Shown here: one piece after another, positions 23,596 to 35,571 of the stretch
Layout of the letters: every line of letters starts with the position of its first letter
Numbering within the stretch: the first letter of the stretch is position 1
Source: Sisyra terminalis
Lineage: Eukaryota; Arthropoda; Insecta; Neuroptera; Sisyridae
DNA length: 64,000 nucleotides
Direction: 5' to 3'
NCBI GenBank assembly: GCA_958496175.1
Contig: OY292276.1
Coordinates: 53,209,080-53,273,079, forward strand
Position numbers and translations under genes: made by a program
The notes under the pieces: model-generated
The model's database searches: none
Seen by the model: the letters and a program-made list of their open reading frames with translations, nothing else
Told to the model about the DNA's origin: nothing

Positions 23596-25009
23596 GTTAA
23601 AACCTCCTTAAAACTCCTTAAACTCCCTTTAGTCTTCTGTTTCCTGTTTCCCTTTAGTCTACTGTTAAATATCAATCCACCATAAAAATTAAACTTTATC
23701 AATTATTAATGTAAAGTGACAGAAACGGAAAACTAAAAAGTTAAATGTGAAAGACAAGAACAACTATTTCGAATATAATTGTAACAATAATTTTTAGTGA
23801 CAAAGACGGTATATTAAAAATCAAATGTGTAAGACAATAATAGATATATTGTTTTTGCGTTGCCGATTGCAAGCGATGTAATCCAAATTCGCAAAGATCG
23901 AACGAAGCCGAATTGAAAAAAATTGAAGGTCAAAATGTAATAAACAAGTTGTTTTGTCATTTTTACAAAAATTATGTCGTTAATTTCTTACGATTTAATT
24001 GAGTTTGTCTTTGTAATTTTTTAATTATTGATAAAGAAGTTATAAATAAATTTGTGCAATTTATTGTTTTAACGTTTTGTGATATGTTTGATGAAATTAA
24101 CCATAATTTGTTGGGTGAAAATGGTGAAAATTCCAACATCAAAATGGAGTGTTCTGAAGTTGGTGACGATTGAAGATTATGATTAATCAAAGGTATAGTG
24201 ATTTGTTCCTCTATAAATAATTTTTGCGATTGATTGATAAATTTTTTGATTTACTTTGTTTCTTGTGAATATTTCTTCTACACCCTTTTTGTTATTGAAT
24301 CCTTTATATTAGTTTTGCGTCTTGATGGCGACAAATTTTGGTTATGATAATTAATACACTTCCCGTTATCCCATCGTGCTTAAACTTTTTACATAGACTT
24401 GTGGGGATTATACTTTCTAAATAATCCCAACTTGTATAAATATGATATATTTATTCAATACTAACTTAAACTATTACAAATTTTAGAATGAAAATTTTGT
24501 TTTTATGGGTTAATTTTTTACGATTACCACTTATACCGTCAGAGTATATAGTACCGTTGGAGGTTAAAGGACTGCATTTTCCGCTTAAATGAGGATTCGC
24601 TACGACAAAAAATAAAGCAAATGGTTAATCACTAAAAGTAGCAGGAATCGATCTGAAGGGGGACTACTTCCTGAGGAGGGACAGCCAGTTATATTTGTCC
24701 TGCTCGAAAGTGAGTTCATCTAGCGACTTGATATTGTTAGAACCTGAAGGGAAAATCTGGAATGCCGATTATAAACAGGAACCAACTTTAAATGAGTTCT
24801 TTTTTATATTAAGAGACCTTAATTTAGTATTTCGTTATATACCGCATCAAAATCAACTTTTGAATAAATTGTTTGTTATTTAACGTCAATAGAGTAAAAT
24901 TTCAATACTAAACTTTTATTTTTCTGGTTCCTATACTTATTATGGCTAATATTCTTCGTAATTGAATAATTTGTTTTGATGCCACATATAAAGAAGTACC
25001 CAATTAAAA
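23596..25009. other. Spacer, no supported gene
   Basis: 23580-23660 has a short CTCCTTAAAACTCC-type tandem stretch at the edge of the duplication. 24540-24900 is more GC-balanced and holds a 62-codon plus frame (24695-24883) without recognisable features. It could be a decayed coding segment, but nothing decides it. Confidence 0.45.
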
Positions 25010-25017
25010 TATCTTAG

Positions 25018-25190
25018 AGCCTACTGGTAGCCAAGTGGTCTAGGTGACCACTCCAAAACTAGTAGGTACTGGGTTCAATCCTTGTAAAGTGCAAATTTTC
25101 AATATTTCTCGATAACGGATTTAATTAACCCTAGAGTCGCTAAAAGACCTTAGTAGTTATAAAACGACGGTAAATAACAATTAAAAAAAG
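25018..25190 (+). mobile_element. tRNA-derived SINE, 173 bp
   Basis: The head carries a pol III A box TAGCCAAGTGG (25028-25038) and a perfect B box GGTTCAATCC (25072-25081). A tRNA-unrelated body (CGCTAAAAGACC, AAAACGACGGTAAATAACAA) and an A-rich tail follow. Perfect 8-bp target duplications TATCTTAG flank it (25010-25017 and 25191-25198). This is the full anatomy of a short retroposon transcribed by RNA polymerase III and mobilised by a LINE in trans. Confidence 0.9.
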
Positions 25191-25198
25191 TATCTTAG

Positions 25199-26050
25199 TA
25201 TAAAGAAATACTCATTTAAAGTACTTCTTTATAAACGACAACCCAGGTTTTTCCTTCAGGTGCTTAGTAAAACTCCGATCGATTCCTGTTACTTGCAGTG
25301 ATTGATCCTATGATTTTTTATTGTCATGGTAAAACTTAAGAGAAAACTAAAGTCTTTGAAATGGATATTTTTATAAGTGATATCCGTACCATAAGCATTG
25401 ATTCACCTCGAATGTATCCAGGAACCTGGTTCTATTACATAGCTTTGGTGGGTTAAGATTTCATCCGCTTTTCGGTTAGGTATATGAGACGGAACACCTG
25501 ATGGATCATGCATAAGAGTATTAAGGATTTTCATTGGATAGTTTTTAGCATCATTCAGTTTGCACCAAAGTGTTCACAGTTTTAAACTGGTTTTCTGACC
25601 CTTTGTAGGATATCAACAAAGTTCCATTCCAAATAGTTCCGAAGTTCCAATCCAAGTTTAGCAATTTGGTTCCTTTAAAAGTGGAAATATTTTTGTTTCC
25701 ATTTCAGAGTCAAATAAATAAATTCAAATCAAAAAAATTAATTCTAATTATAAAGCCGTTGAATGTTTCGTGTTTATTGGCAAGTTGATATTTTTATTTA
25801 TTAAAATTGCATTCTGTACAACTATATACAACAAACAATGTGATAAGATAAGATAATTTCTTGCTGTGTAACGGCTTGAGGGTGGGTTCTTCTTACCGTA
25901 CATTGATATTTAAATTTAAAATTTCGATTATTGATAAGGTGACATCTTATCCCTATACACACTTTTAAGGGTAGAATTTTCTAAAATATTTTTTTATTTG
26001 ATGCCTTCCTTTTATAAGGAAAATTGCCAGCAAAATTTTTGTCTTTAAGA
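25199..26050. other. Spacer with one coding-like minus-strand patch
   Basis: Most is A+T-rich and featureless. The exception is 25405-25575, described separately. Confidence 0.5.
25405..25575 (-). other. Unassigned coding-like segment, 57 codons
   Basis: The minus-strand frame reads TLWCKLNDAKNYPMKILNTL, MHDPSGVPSHIPNRKADEIL, THQSYVIEPGSWIHSR and then a TGA. Composition is unlike the lysine/phenylalanine-rich translations of the surrounding spacer, with Pro, Ser, Asp and Trp well represented. No ATG initiates it and I recognise no family. A pseudogene fragment or an exon of an unseen minus-strand gene are both possible; a clean splice-site pair was not evident. Confidence 0.35.
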
Positions 26051-26262
26051 CCAGTGGCTATGGCTGTGCGTTGATTCTTCAATTAGTCAGTCAGAACAAA
26101 CGATTTTATAAATTAGCCTAAGTTTTAACTATTTTTATTTTTATTTTAAGAAAATTTTTATTTTTATTCTTAAAATAAAAATAGTTTAAACTTAGACTAC
26201 TTGATAAAATCGTTTGTCCTGACTGACTAATTGAAGGATCAACGCAAAGCCATAGCCACTGG
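26051..26262. mobile_element. Palindromic MITE, 212 bp
   Basis: Inverted arms of about 100 bp begin CCAGTGGCTATGGC and include TCAATTAGTCAGTCAG and AAACGATTTTAT. They meet at an ATTTTTATTTTTATTTTAAG / CTTAAAATAAAAATAG centre. The CAGTGGC ends suggest a hAT-type origin, but I find no convincing 8-bp target duplication. There is no coding capacity. Confidence 0.8.
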
Positions 26263-26393
26263 TTGTGAAGATATAAAACTTAGTACTTGAATATAAGTAT
26301 AAAAGTATTACGTAGTATTTACTATTTTACGTAGTATTTTATAGTACATATAGTTATATCACATCCGATTTTTTGATTATTTGTTTATTAAAG

Positions 26394-27349
26394 ATAGCTG
26401 ATCCCCGCGACTTCGTCTGCGTAATGTAGGTGTAGATTATGTTTTCTTTTCAAATTTGCCATTTGGAGTGGTATATGAAAATTTTTATTTTTCTTATTTC
26501 TTTTACGAAAAACATAATCATACTTAAAAACACTATTTCGTCAACTTTACAACTTTAAAAAGACACATTTAATAAACTGTTGCAAAGAATAAAATTGTTC
26601 TATGTAATAATCAATTAATTTTCAAAAAATATTTATAAATATCAAAAAAGAGTATGTCTATTGCATATAGCTACGGTAGGTATACCTACCGTAGACCAAA
26701 TAATTTGTAAATCAATCAGCATCTATACATAAACAAAAAATATCGCCAAGTTCAATAAAGTTGGTCTTAATTATAAGTAAAATGGGGTGACCATGCGACA
26801 TTTTTCAAATAACTTACATTTTTGAACTTGTGATATCTTTCGAATGGAAGGTTCAAATTGAATAACTCAAAAAGTTATATAATGGTATTGTAGCAAACTT
26901 AAATATGAAGTCATTTATTTTGATAAGGATTAATCCCAAAGTCTAAATAAAAAAGCTTTTATAACGGTGGCATTTATATATATTTTTTAAAATGAAAAAA
27001 CACTTATTGTGACATAACTATAATAGTTAGACATATTCTGTCGCTCTATTTTTTGTAGATAATATGTTCTGCAAAATCATACTACATTATTTTGTTCTAT
27101 AACCAATAGTTTTAGCAACGCACGCGATAAAAGAATTTTTTTTTGGTAATTTTTTCAAACCTTGGGCTACATTATTGGAGTTTTAGTATGGATCCCTAAC
27201 TTTTTTGAAAATTTAATATAGCCTATGTTCACCGGAAATAGTGTAGCTTCCCAACAGTGAAAGAATTTTTCAAATCGGTCAAGTAGTTTCGGAGACTATT
27301 GAAAGCAAACAAACAATCAAATCTTTCCTCTTTATAATAATATAGAAGA
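26394..27349 (-). mobile_element. Helitron-like non-autonomous element, copy C
   Basis: It shares the AGCTGATCCCCGCGACTTCG end with copies A, B and D. It shares with copy B the opposite end CAAATCTTTCCTCTTTATAA, preceded by the AAATCGGTCAAGTAGTTTCG block. Its terminus is CTAT rather than CTAG on the minus strand, a point change at a position Helitron ends usually conserve. No coding capacity. Confidence 0.62.
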
Positions 27350-30300
27350 TTAAACTTTTATAATTCAAAAACTAAAAATAATAATATTTATGCCATAACT
27401 TCAATGCCACTTCCAATGGATTTAATACAATCTATGAAAAGCTTTTTTTTATATAAAAAGATAATGACAAACTTGAATTTTTAATTTACTAAATTTTTCA
27501 GCGAAATTTTTTGTCTTATACATTTTATCATATTAAATTTTTTTTATATTTACTCAACGGAACAAAAGTATAAATGTTTAAATATTTTGAATTCTTCGAG
27601 GAATACTTGATATGACAGTCCTTGACGTTGTATTATTTATACATCTCATTCGATGTGGTACTATACAGGAATTTGAATTCTTCGCAGTCCAATTTTCCAA
27701 CTTTACTGAGAAAATTTCAAAGAATTAGAATTTATTGTAGAAAAAGAAGTCACACTTGAATAAATATCAAAGAGATGAAAGAGTATATGTTGATAATTCA
27801 ACGTTAAGTAAATATTCCATATTTGCATTAAGTAGCACATAGGAATAAAGGGAGACGTGTGTATATAATTATATTCACTATTCACACATACTCATATTGA
27901 TTTTTTAACGTGACACATTGCTTAAGTGGGAATAGAAACAAAGTCTGAGCCGTATGAATTTTTTATTTTATTCCTTCACCCATACAACCCCAGACCAAAT
28001 ACCTATTGCCAAGTTTATGTATAGGTAAAATAATCTCTTGTGGTCTCTAAAAAAAATAAGCGAATATTAAACAAATATTATTTTTGTTGTTCCAACCGTA
28101 AGCTTTGGTAAATATTTAAATTAGATGTAGTTTAACAAGAAAAGAAAGACTTTGCCGAGTTCTGAGATTCGACTTTTATGTACTCTCAGCATTTCAGTCA
28201 AGTGGTGTTTTCACTTGGAAGCATATTTGAGAGGGAATATCAAGTTTCAATTAGGATTTCAAATTGGAAAAATGGAAAAAATGAATTCATTTAGTTGAAT
28301 GGCAAAAGCGTGTTTCAATGAAGAAAAATATACGATAACAATGGATTATTTTGTATTGAAAATATATATACGTTTAGTTCTGCAGATTGTCTATTTTAAA
28401 TTAGTGAGTCTCATCAATATTTATGTATTCGCTTTGAGATATATTTCAATTTATTTCTCTAATTTGATTTGGTGTCGATTAATTTTATTCAACACAAATT
28501 GATTTAGGCTATAAATAGACGGAATAAATTTTTGATTTTCTAGAGTGATCCTGTTGATATTCTTGACAGAATTTGACATGGAAAATGAAAATAAAATGAA
28601 CGCATTTCATGCAGGATAGAACAAAAAAAAAAAGGTAAATGTTGAATTAAGAATTTTATTTTTTTACTATTTTTTTTTGTATGTACACGAATTGTATGTT
28701 GGTATGTACAATAGGTATTCACCTACATTAATATTTGATGTAGAGGAAAGTCGTCATGGTAACATGAAGCAATTTTATATGTAGGTATAATATACGTACG
28801 ACCAGGTTATAGCTATGGGGCGTTATGGGAGTAAAGAGATATATCGCAAAAATTGTAGTGGTAGAAAGTAGTTGTTCATTAATGTTACATATTCTCTCTT
28901 GCGCTATTAGTTGGGATTTTTATTTTATATTTCATAGAAAATCCATCAAGGGATTTACTGATTTCATTCCGGAGCGTTTTTTTTTTTATTATATATTATA
29001 TATCCTATTCAATAGCGCGTAATATTATAACGTTGCATTTTGTTAATATTTGATGTACCGGAGAGTAATTTCATTTTTTTTTTAATATACAATTAAAATA
29101 AAATGTTGTTGCATGTATTGATTTTAAATCAATGATTTAATCAGGCTTAATAGTATCAACGTTTTGACATCTAGTATGCAAATTTTTAATGCCAAATTAG
29201 TAAAAATCAATTAATTGGAAAAGGAAAGTATTAAAATAGCATAAAGCTTTAAATTTTTTTACCACTTAGTAAATGTTGTAATGATTAAAATTAATAGAAA
29301 TCCGATGGAATAACTTTAGACGGTAGTAATGGATACAGTAATAGTACTCTCCCCCTTAATTTATTAGGTCTTCCAGGGCTTTTTGTTGCAGAGGAATCTT
29401 ATATTACCATTTTGCAATAAAAATTTTTCACTGTTAACAGTTTTTGGGCACTTTTGGGTATTTGGTTGATCGACCAATATTGATTAGGATTGTTTGATAA
29501 CTCATCGCCTTTCTGGCATACATTGGGCACCATTTTTTCTCTTAACTTCTTACCAGTTAAATTTTTTGATATTCTTCTTTGGTACCAGATGGCAAAATGA
29601 AAATTATCGAATTTGAACTTAAAAACTTATTTGGCATTAGTGAACATCAAAATCCCTTAGATAAACATTGAAGATGTTTTTAGTTATAACTACTATGTGT
29701 TGCTATCCTGGGAAACTCGATGAGCATACAATAGCGAATTTATATTCTTTCGGGTTTTTGGTTTTACCATTTCTATATAGACTTCGGAATAAAAAATATT
29801 TTGTAATTTTTTATAAGTTCATAAGTCAGTACAATCATAAAATGTCTTTAGTATCACTTTGAAGTAACTTATAAGCTAAAAAATGGCAATTGATTGGCTA
29901 TAAGCAAAATGAAATTACTTTTCAGCACACCTTATAATTTAAAATATAAGAACATTTTTAGATTTACTGGAATATTTGTCATACACTGTTGCATTTATAA
30001 AAATTAATAAAAAACCAACTAAATCTAAGGTTAGTTAAAATTTACCATAATTTTACAACTAAAATTAATACACTAACAAATCAAATTGGTTCCTGCTTAA
30101 CATTAATTATTCATTATATTTCGTTAAAATAAATTTTCAAGTAAGAAAAACTGCTAAAGCTTTTATACAGTAAACATGGCTAATCTAAACCTTACGATTC
30201 TAAGATCATATTTCTCTTCATCATTCAAATCTGCATCAAATGTAAAGGCATGAAAACTCGTAAAAACTGCTTTTTCATTGGCCAAAATTTCACTTAATTT

Positions 30301-30767
30301 TCCAATAGCCTCCTATGACAAGTTTCGGTGAAAATTTGCTTTATATTTATGATAGAAAAATAGCTAAATTCTAGGAGAAAAATTTGTACACATATCATTG
30401 AGAATGTATCATTGATGGCATGAGTGTCCTGTTTCATCGGAAAATCAAAACAAAGAGTATTCCTGATTAAACAGACCAAAAATAATTGTACTGACATTTG
30501 GAATATTTTTAATTTACTAAAAAAAAATGCAGCTGGGTGACGATTGACTTTTTAAAAAGAAGTTCATTTTTCTGTTGATTTTTCTGGAATTAATAGAATT
30601 AATAGTTCAAATGAAATGCATGCATTTTAATTGGACTTTGTTCGTTTTGCTAACCTTTTATACTAATTCAAATTTGAATATCTAATATAAGGTAGATATA
30701 ATATATCTTAAAATAAGTTAAATAGTTATAGTACTTAATAGTATTATATCTATTTATTGTCTTATAT
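27350..30767. other. Long spacer, nothing recognised
   Basis: About 3.4 kb of A+T-rich DNA with several 60-67-codon frames on both strands, none with domain, signal or splice context. The 29330-29600 patch is slightly richer in GC but gives only broken translations. No inverted-repeat termini were found. Confidence 0.5.
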
Positions 30768-30769
30768 CT

Positions 30770-31190
30770 AAGGTCGTCTGGTGAGATTTAATCGGTTTAG
30801 TTGCAGATTGGCTATCTTGTATTTTGAAATTTTCATTTTATATTTTCCTGTAGACTTATGATGTTTCTTGGAATTTTCTCCTCATATTCTAGTATTCTAA
30901 AGCGTCAATGAACAATACTACACCACCTTACTTTTATTTATTATTTAATTTACTGATATATTCTACTTTATTACTTTTTACTTTATTTTTTATTTTGTGT
31001 TTCCCTTGCCAATTGTCTTTGACTTATATTGGTCTCGAAAGACTTTTCAAACCTAATTTGGTTTTCGTGTGGTTATATCATCCAAAAGTTCTGATGATCA
31101 ATTACATGGTAATTAAAATTCAGCTTTAATTCACGCTCTGCATTGCTCAAGAGCTACGCTACTCCTGCTTTCGTATGGAACAACCTCAAT
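30770..31190 (-). pseudogene. LINE RNase H-region fragment, copy 1
   Basis: Aligned with the copy at 61087-61640, this is a diverged segment of the same retrotransposon. Near the low-coordinate end the minus strand reads DSQSATKPIKSHQTT, the SDSQAA-type core of a non-LTR RNase H domain. It stops abruptly at about 30770, and upstream parts are riddled with stops. A 73-codon plus-strand frame across it is an antisense shadow. It is truncated at both ends and non-functional. Confidence 0.75.
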
Positions 31191-31239
31191 AAAGTATATA
31201 ATATATTTATTTTATTGAATTTACTATTCAATTTTTCTC

Positions 31240-32060
31240 GTCAATTTTTTCAATTGTAAAATTACTGTCATTTCGAGATATTCAGAACAAATTGAAGATC
31301 TTTAAAATGGTAGTTTTTAGGAACCGTGGAGCTTCTTGCTAAATCCGATCCTTTTTTGTTAGAACATTTAAAGTCCTAGTTATGCGAACCCTGGTAGTCG
31401 AAATACGTTATTTTTATCTTAAGCCTTAGATTACCCTGACAACTTTGGAAAATCGCAAAAAGATGAATATATCACAAACATTATCTACATTAAGATTCAT
31501 TTCAAAATAGTAAAGATATCCGCTTCGCACAAAATATATGGACTACAATGCATTTACGGAATCTTAGAGATGTGTACCCTAATGTTGACATTGATTTGCG
31601 CTTTTTTTTTTAGTCTAGATGACAAATTGTTCAAGAAAAAGATGTTTTCCACTTTGGAAAGGATGAAATGCTACTAGTGTGCAAGTATTGGCTAAGGTAG
31701 ATTTGATACTCTAGATTTATTATTTATTGAAGCTTAATTAGTCCAAAAAATTGACATAATTGATATAATTGACATTTTTGCATAAATCAAAGCTAGGGAA
31801 TGGAATTCTATATCTTAAGTGAAACTGGAAAAAAGCTTTTATATTAAACTTTGAAACAAGATATTGCAATTGATAAGCTACATTTAAAAGATTATATTTG
31901 ATTCATAAGTTTTGTAAAAACTTATAAAAACTAATTCTTTACTTATGTATTTGATTTCAAAAATAGATGTTTTTTCTGGGTAACCTACTTGTTACGAAGT
32001 GAAAAGGGCGGCATATTGAATGGGGCTTCGGACATAAATCTACCACTGCTCTGGATCGAG
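31240..32060. mobile_element. Diverged hAT-like relic, copy 1
   Basis: About 65% of bases match the element at 59331-59920 in two blocks: CAGAACAAATTGAAGATCT with GAACATTTAAAGTCCT, and the end GGGCGGCATATTGAAT followed by ACCACTG. Read inward from the right the terminus is CAGTGGTAGATTTATGTCCG, hAT-like. The left end is not identifiable and may be lost against the LINE fragment. No coding frame survives. Confidence 0.5.
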
Positions 32061-33560
32061 AATATCGTTTTTTTTTTATTTTTTGCAAAATTTCAGGGGT
32101 AACACCCACTTCCATGGTTCCATGGTGGTTATAGTTTTCTTATTTCTCTTATTATAAACCTCTTCTTATTATATCTAATATGAAGCAAATGAAAACCAAA
32201 GACTTTATTTACGAACTTATTTAAGGAACTACCCAATAGATTTTTTTATTTTTTATGGTTCTTATTGTTAGAAGAGGCATTGCTTTTAAATTCGCCATTG
32301 CATATTGCTACTTTTTTATTCATAAGCTTGGAAAAAACGGTAATAGAAAGTTTGAAATACACAACAGTGATTTTATATGGTTACGGAATTTTGAAATCCT
32401 CAATTTGCCTGCATTAAAAATTAGAGGAAAAATAATTTTAAAAAACCAACAGTATTTGTTTACGACGCTATTTGATTTAATTTATTTTTATTATTGTTAT
32501 AATCAGGGTTAGATGTAAAAGTTTCAATGTCAAGGAATTTCTTTACAGTTTATAGTAAATTATTATTTTTTGACCTTTAGCATTTGTCTTCTGGCCGTAT
32601 ATGTTTTGAAATCTATTTAGGTTTGATCTTGTGGCCAGAATTTAAAAATTTGATAAAAGCCGTAGATTAGTGATCAATAGGTTGACAAATATCCACTGTT
32701 TTTCTCTGCAAATTATCATCATTGCCAAAAAATGTAATTTTAAGTAAATAACTTATTAACTACTTAAGATATTCTACATTTTGGTAGGTCTTCTTAAAAA
32801 ATTGAATATCTTTTAAATTTCTCAAAACACAAACTTTAAACTATTCGAAATAATTCGTTGTATTCTGAAATTTCATTAAAATACTGCTTTTGTTGTACTT
32901 AAACAATAAATGATATACCTACTTAATACTGACCGGGAGATGAAAGAATATTTTAATAAATAGTGATGAAAGGCCTTCGCCAGATAAGATGGTCTAAAAT
33001 GCCTCCATTGTAATCGGGCTATTTTTTTTTCTGAAAATACTTTAGAGTATGGACAACATCTCAGCCAATTTTCAACTCAAAAATATGACGCGTTTTTGTG
33101 TAAAAAAGAAAAATATTTTTTTTTTCAAATTCAATATTCTCTGAAACTGTTTGATAATACTGAAAAAAGTGCTTATGAGTTTCAAGATATCACAAAGTAG
33201 TATTCCGAGAAAAATTTGCTCATGAATCAGATCGATCGATCATTGTTGAAAATACGATTTATTTTTTCAAAATTTTTTTTTTATGCCAAAATCTTATGGT
33301 ACTAAAGTGATTTTTTTTTTACTTTTTTTACTTTTTTTGGTCCCATCGTGAAATTTTGTTGGAAATACCAAAAAAAAAAAAAAATTCTCTGAAAGTTTGA
33401 GCCCTTAATATTTATTTTAAGTCCTCGACCAAGACGTGTAAAGATTTCCCATTGAAAATACACGGAAACTCTGATTTTTATTTTGAAATTTCTATATCTC
33501 AGCGGCATTTCATGGGATCTCTTTTACCAAAGATGGTTTTTTCTTTTTTCTGAGAATTAA
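32061..33560. other. Spacer, no supported gene
   Basis: It includes an 85-codon plus frame (32255-32512) with mixed composition but no recognisable domain, and long T-runs at 33110-33380. No element ends are identified, though 33040-33600 may belong to the inverted-repeat unit that follows. Confidence 0.45.
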
Positions 33561-33626
33561 ACGCTCTACAAAAGTGCCCATTGCGACAAAGTCGTAACTC
33601 ACACCGGTGAGGTAGTACGGGCCACT

Positions 33627-34041
33627 GAACCTGATTTTTCCATAAAATTCGCGTTTTTTTTTGCATTTATCTCGTAAATAACAAGAGCTACGGAAAAATT
33701 ATAAATGAAAAACTTGTAGAGAATTTGATTTCCTACAAAAAAGGTCCTAAAGACCAAATCGCTAAGATCAATATTAAACGAGATATTAAGCCTTGAATTG
33801 AGTTTTCTAAAAGAAGATTTTAATAAGTTTAAATCAATGATCCTCAAAAATTTCACAGAAAAATCAATTCAAGGCTTAATATCTCGTTTAATATTGATTT
33901 TAGCGATTTGGTCTACAAGACCATTTTTGTAGGAAATCAAATTCTCTACAAGTTTTTCATTTATAATTTTTCCGTAGATCTTGTTTTTTACGAGATAAAT
34001 GCAAAAAAAACGCGAATTTTATGGAAAAATCAGGTTCAGTC
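33627..34041. mobile_element. Inverted repeat with ~200-bp arms
   Basis: GAACCTGATTTTTCCATAAA, TTGCATTTATCTCGTAAA, ACTTGTAGAGAATTTGATTT and CAATATTAAACGAGATATTA in the left half return in reverse complement on the right. The right half starts at CAAGGCTTAATATCTCG and ends near GGAAAAATCAGGTTC. The spacer is short (about 33800-33865). It is probably the core of a foldback or MITE; outer termini and a target duplication were not found. An 85-codon minus frame here is a product of the palindrome. Confidence 0.8.
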
Positions 34042-34059
34042 AAAAAGTCAAAAAAAAAA

Positions 34060-34416
34060 AAAATCACCCTAATGGTACACCTTAGTTTTTTTTCTATATA
34101 ATCCTCTATCATCATTCTACAATATATAGTTTTTTCAGATTTTTAAAAATATTAGACAATAGTTAAAAAAAAGTATTCTTTAAACATTTTTTTGTGTGAT
34201 AAAATCTTTTAGTACAATCACGTAATTTTTTTTACATCATCCCCTTGTCTCAGTTTACTAAATATATTTCTTTCGTATTTTTAAAAATGTTAGATAATGG
34301 TTATAAAATTAAACGTTTTTTTTAATTCAGATTTTCAGATCTTACTTACTTTGCTTTTTTTCTAAAGTAATTTTTCAATTTTCTTTCAAAATCAGTACAA
34401 ACTTTACAGAAGTTTA
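34060..34416. other. Spacer between two inverted-repeat elements
   Basis: T-rich sequence without coding or structural features that can be supported. Confidence 0.5.
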
Positions 34417-35571
34417 CATGAAGTGTTTGATACACCTTGAAATTTTGTAAGGATAGTATTTATAGGATGAGAAAGTAGGAATACCTGTGTTTGCATAACC
34501 CAACCCGGGACACCAGGTACTGCGCATGGGTGAAAGGTGTAATAAAATATAAGCCAAAAAAAATGTTTGATTCACAGATCAACAAACATTAATCGAAAGT
34601 TTAGGTAATTTTAAATCAGAATCCAAGATGGCAGGCACTTTTGAAGGGTTTTATATATAATTAATCCCCCTCAAAGTTGATTTTTTTTAATACAAAATGA
34701 AGTGTTTGATTCACTCTGAAATTTGAACAGCTTATTAATTAAATATTTAAGATTTTAATTACAAAAAGTCAGACAGTTTTGTTGGGGTTTAACTATCGGC
34801 AGACGTATTTTTTTTTATTTAAAATAGAAAGAGATAGGCTACGTATGGTTGGCGGAGTGAGCGAGAGGGCCGATCACCGCTGTAGCTGACTTTGTATTGC
34901 TTTTTCAAACTTGTAAAATTCGAATAGCATAACCGGTGATAATTTTCATTAGAAGACACTTCTAATAGTAAAATCACATCACAGTACTTTAAATTATATT
35001 TTTGACGGATTTCTAATGTGATTCGACATTACATTATATTATAGATTATCACCGGTTATGCTATTCGAATTTTACAAGTTTGAAAAAGCAATACAAAGTC
35101 AGCTACAGCGGTGATCGGCCCTCGCGCTCACTCCGCCAACCATACGCAGCCTATCTCTTTCTATTTTAAATAAAAATTTTTACGGTTGCCGATAGTTAAA
35201 CCCCAACAAAACTGTCTGGCTTTTTGTAATTAAAATCTTAAATATTTAATTAATAAGCTGTTCAAATTTCAGAGTGAATCAAACACTTCATTTTGTATTA
35301 AAAAAAAATCAACTTTGGGGGGCATTAATTATATGTAAACCCCTTCAAAAGTGTCTGCCATCTTGGATTCTGATTTAAAATTACCTAAACTTTCGATTAA
35401 CGTTTGTTGGCCTGTGAATCAAACACTTTTTTTGGCTTATATTTTATTACACCTTTCACCCATGCGCAGTACCTGGTGTCCCGGGTTGGGTTATGCAAAC
35501 ACAGGTATTCCTACTTCTCATCCTATAAATACTATCCTTACAAAATTTCAAGGTGCATCAAACACTTCATG
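34417..35571. mobile_element. Large foldback element, ~550-bp arms
   Basis: The arms are nearly identical in reverse complement, from CATGAAGTGTTTGATACACC at the left edge to GGTGCATCAAACACTTCATG at the right. They are separated by about 60-80 bp around 34975-35030. Each arm carries three copies of a GTGTTTGATTCAC-like motif (near 34422, 34565 and 34702 on the left). It also has a GC-rich block with GGCGGAGTGAGCG and GCCGATCACCGCTGTAGCTG. The high arm identity points to recent insertion or ongoing gene conversion. No transposase and no convincing target duplication. Confidence 0.88.

Noticed and set aside
24664..24720. Another hammerhead-like string, CTGAGGAGGGACAG ... GAAAG
   Set aside because: The possible stem II (GGACA/TGTCC) is separated from GAAA by five unpaired bases, and no stem III or stem I can be drawn.
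30908..31129. 73-codon hydrophobic plus-strand frame
   Set aside because: Antisense to the LINE fragment; the hydrophobic look comes from T-rich sequence.
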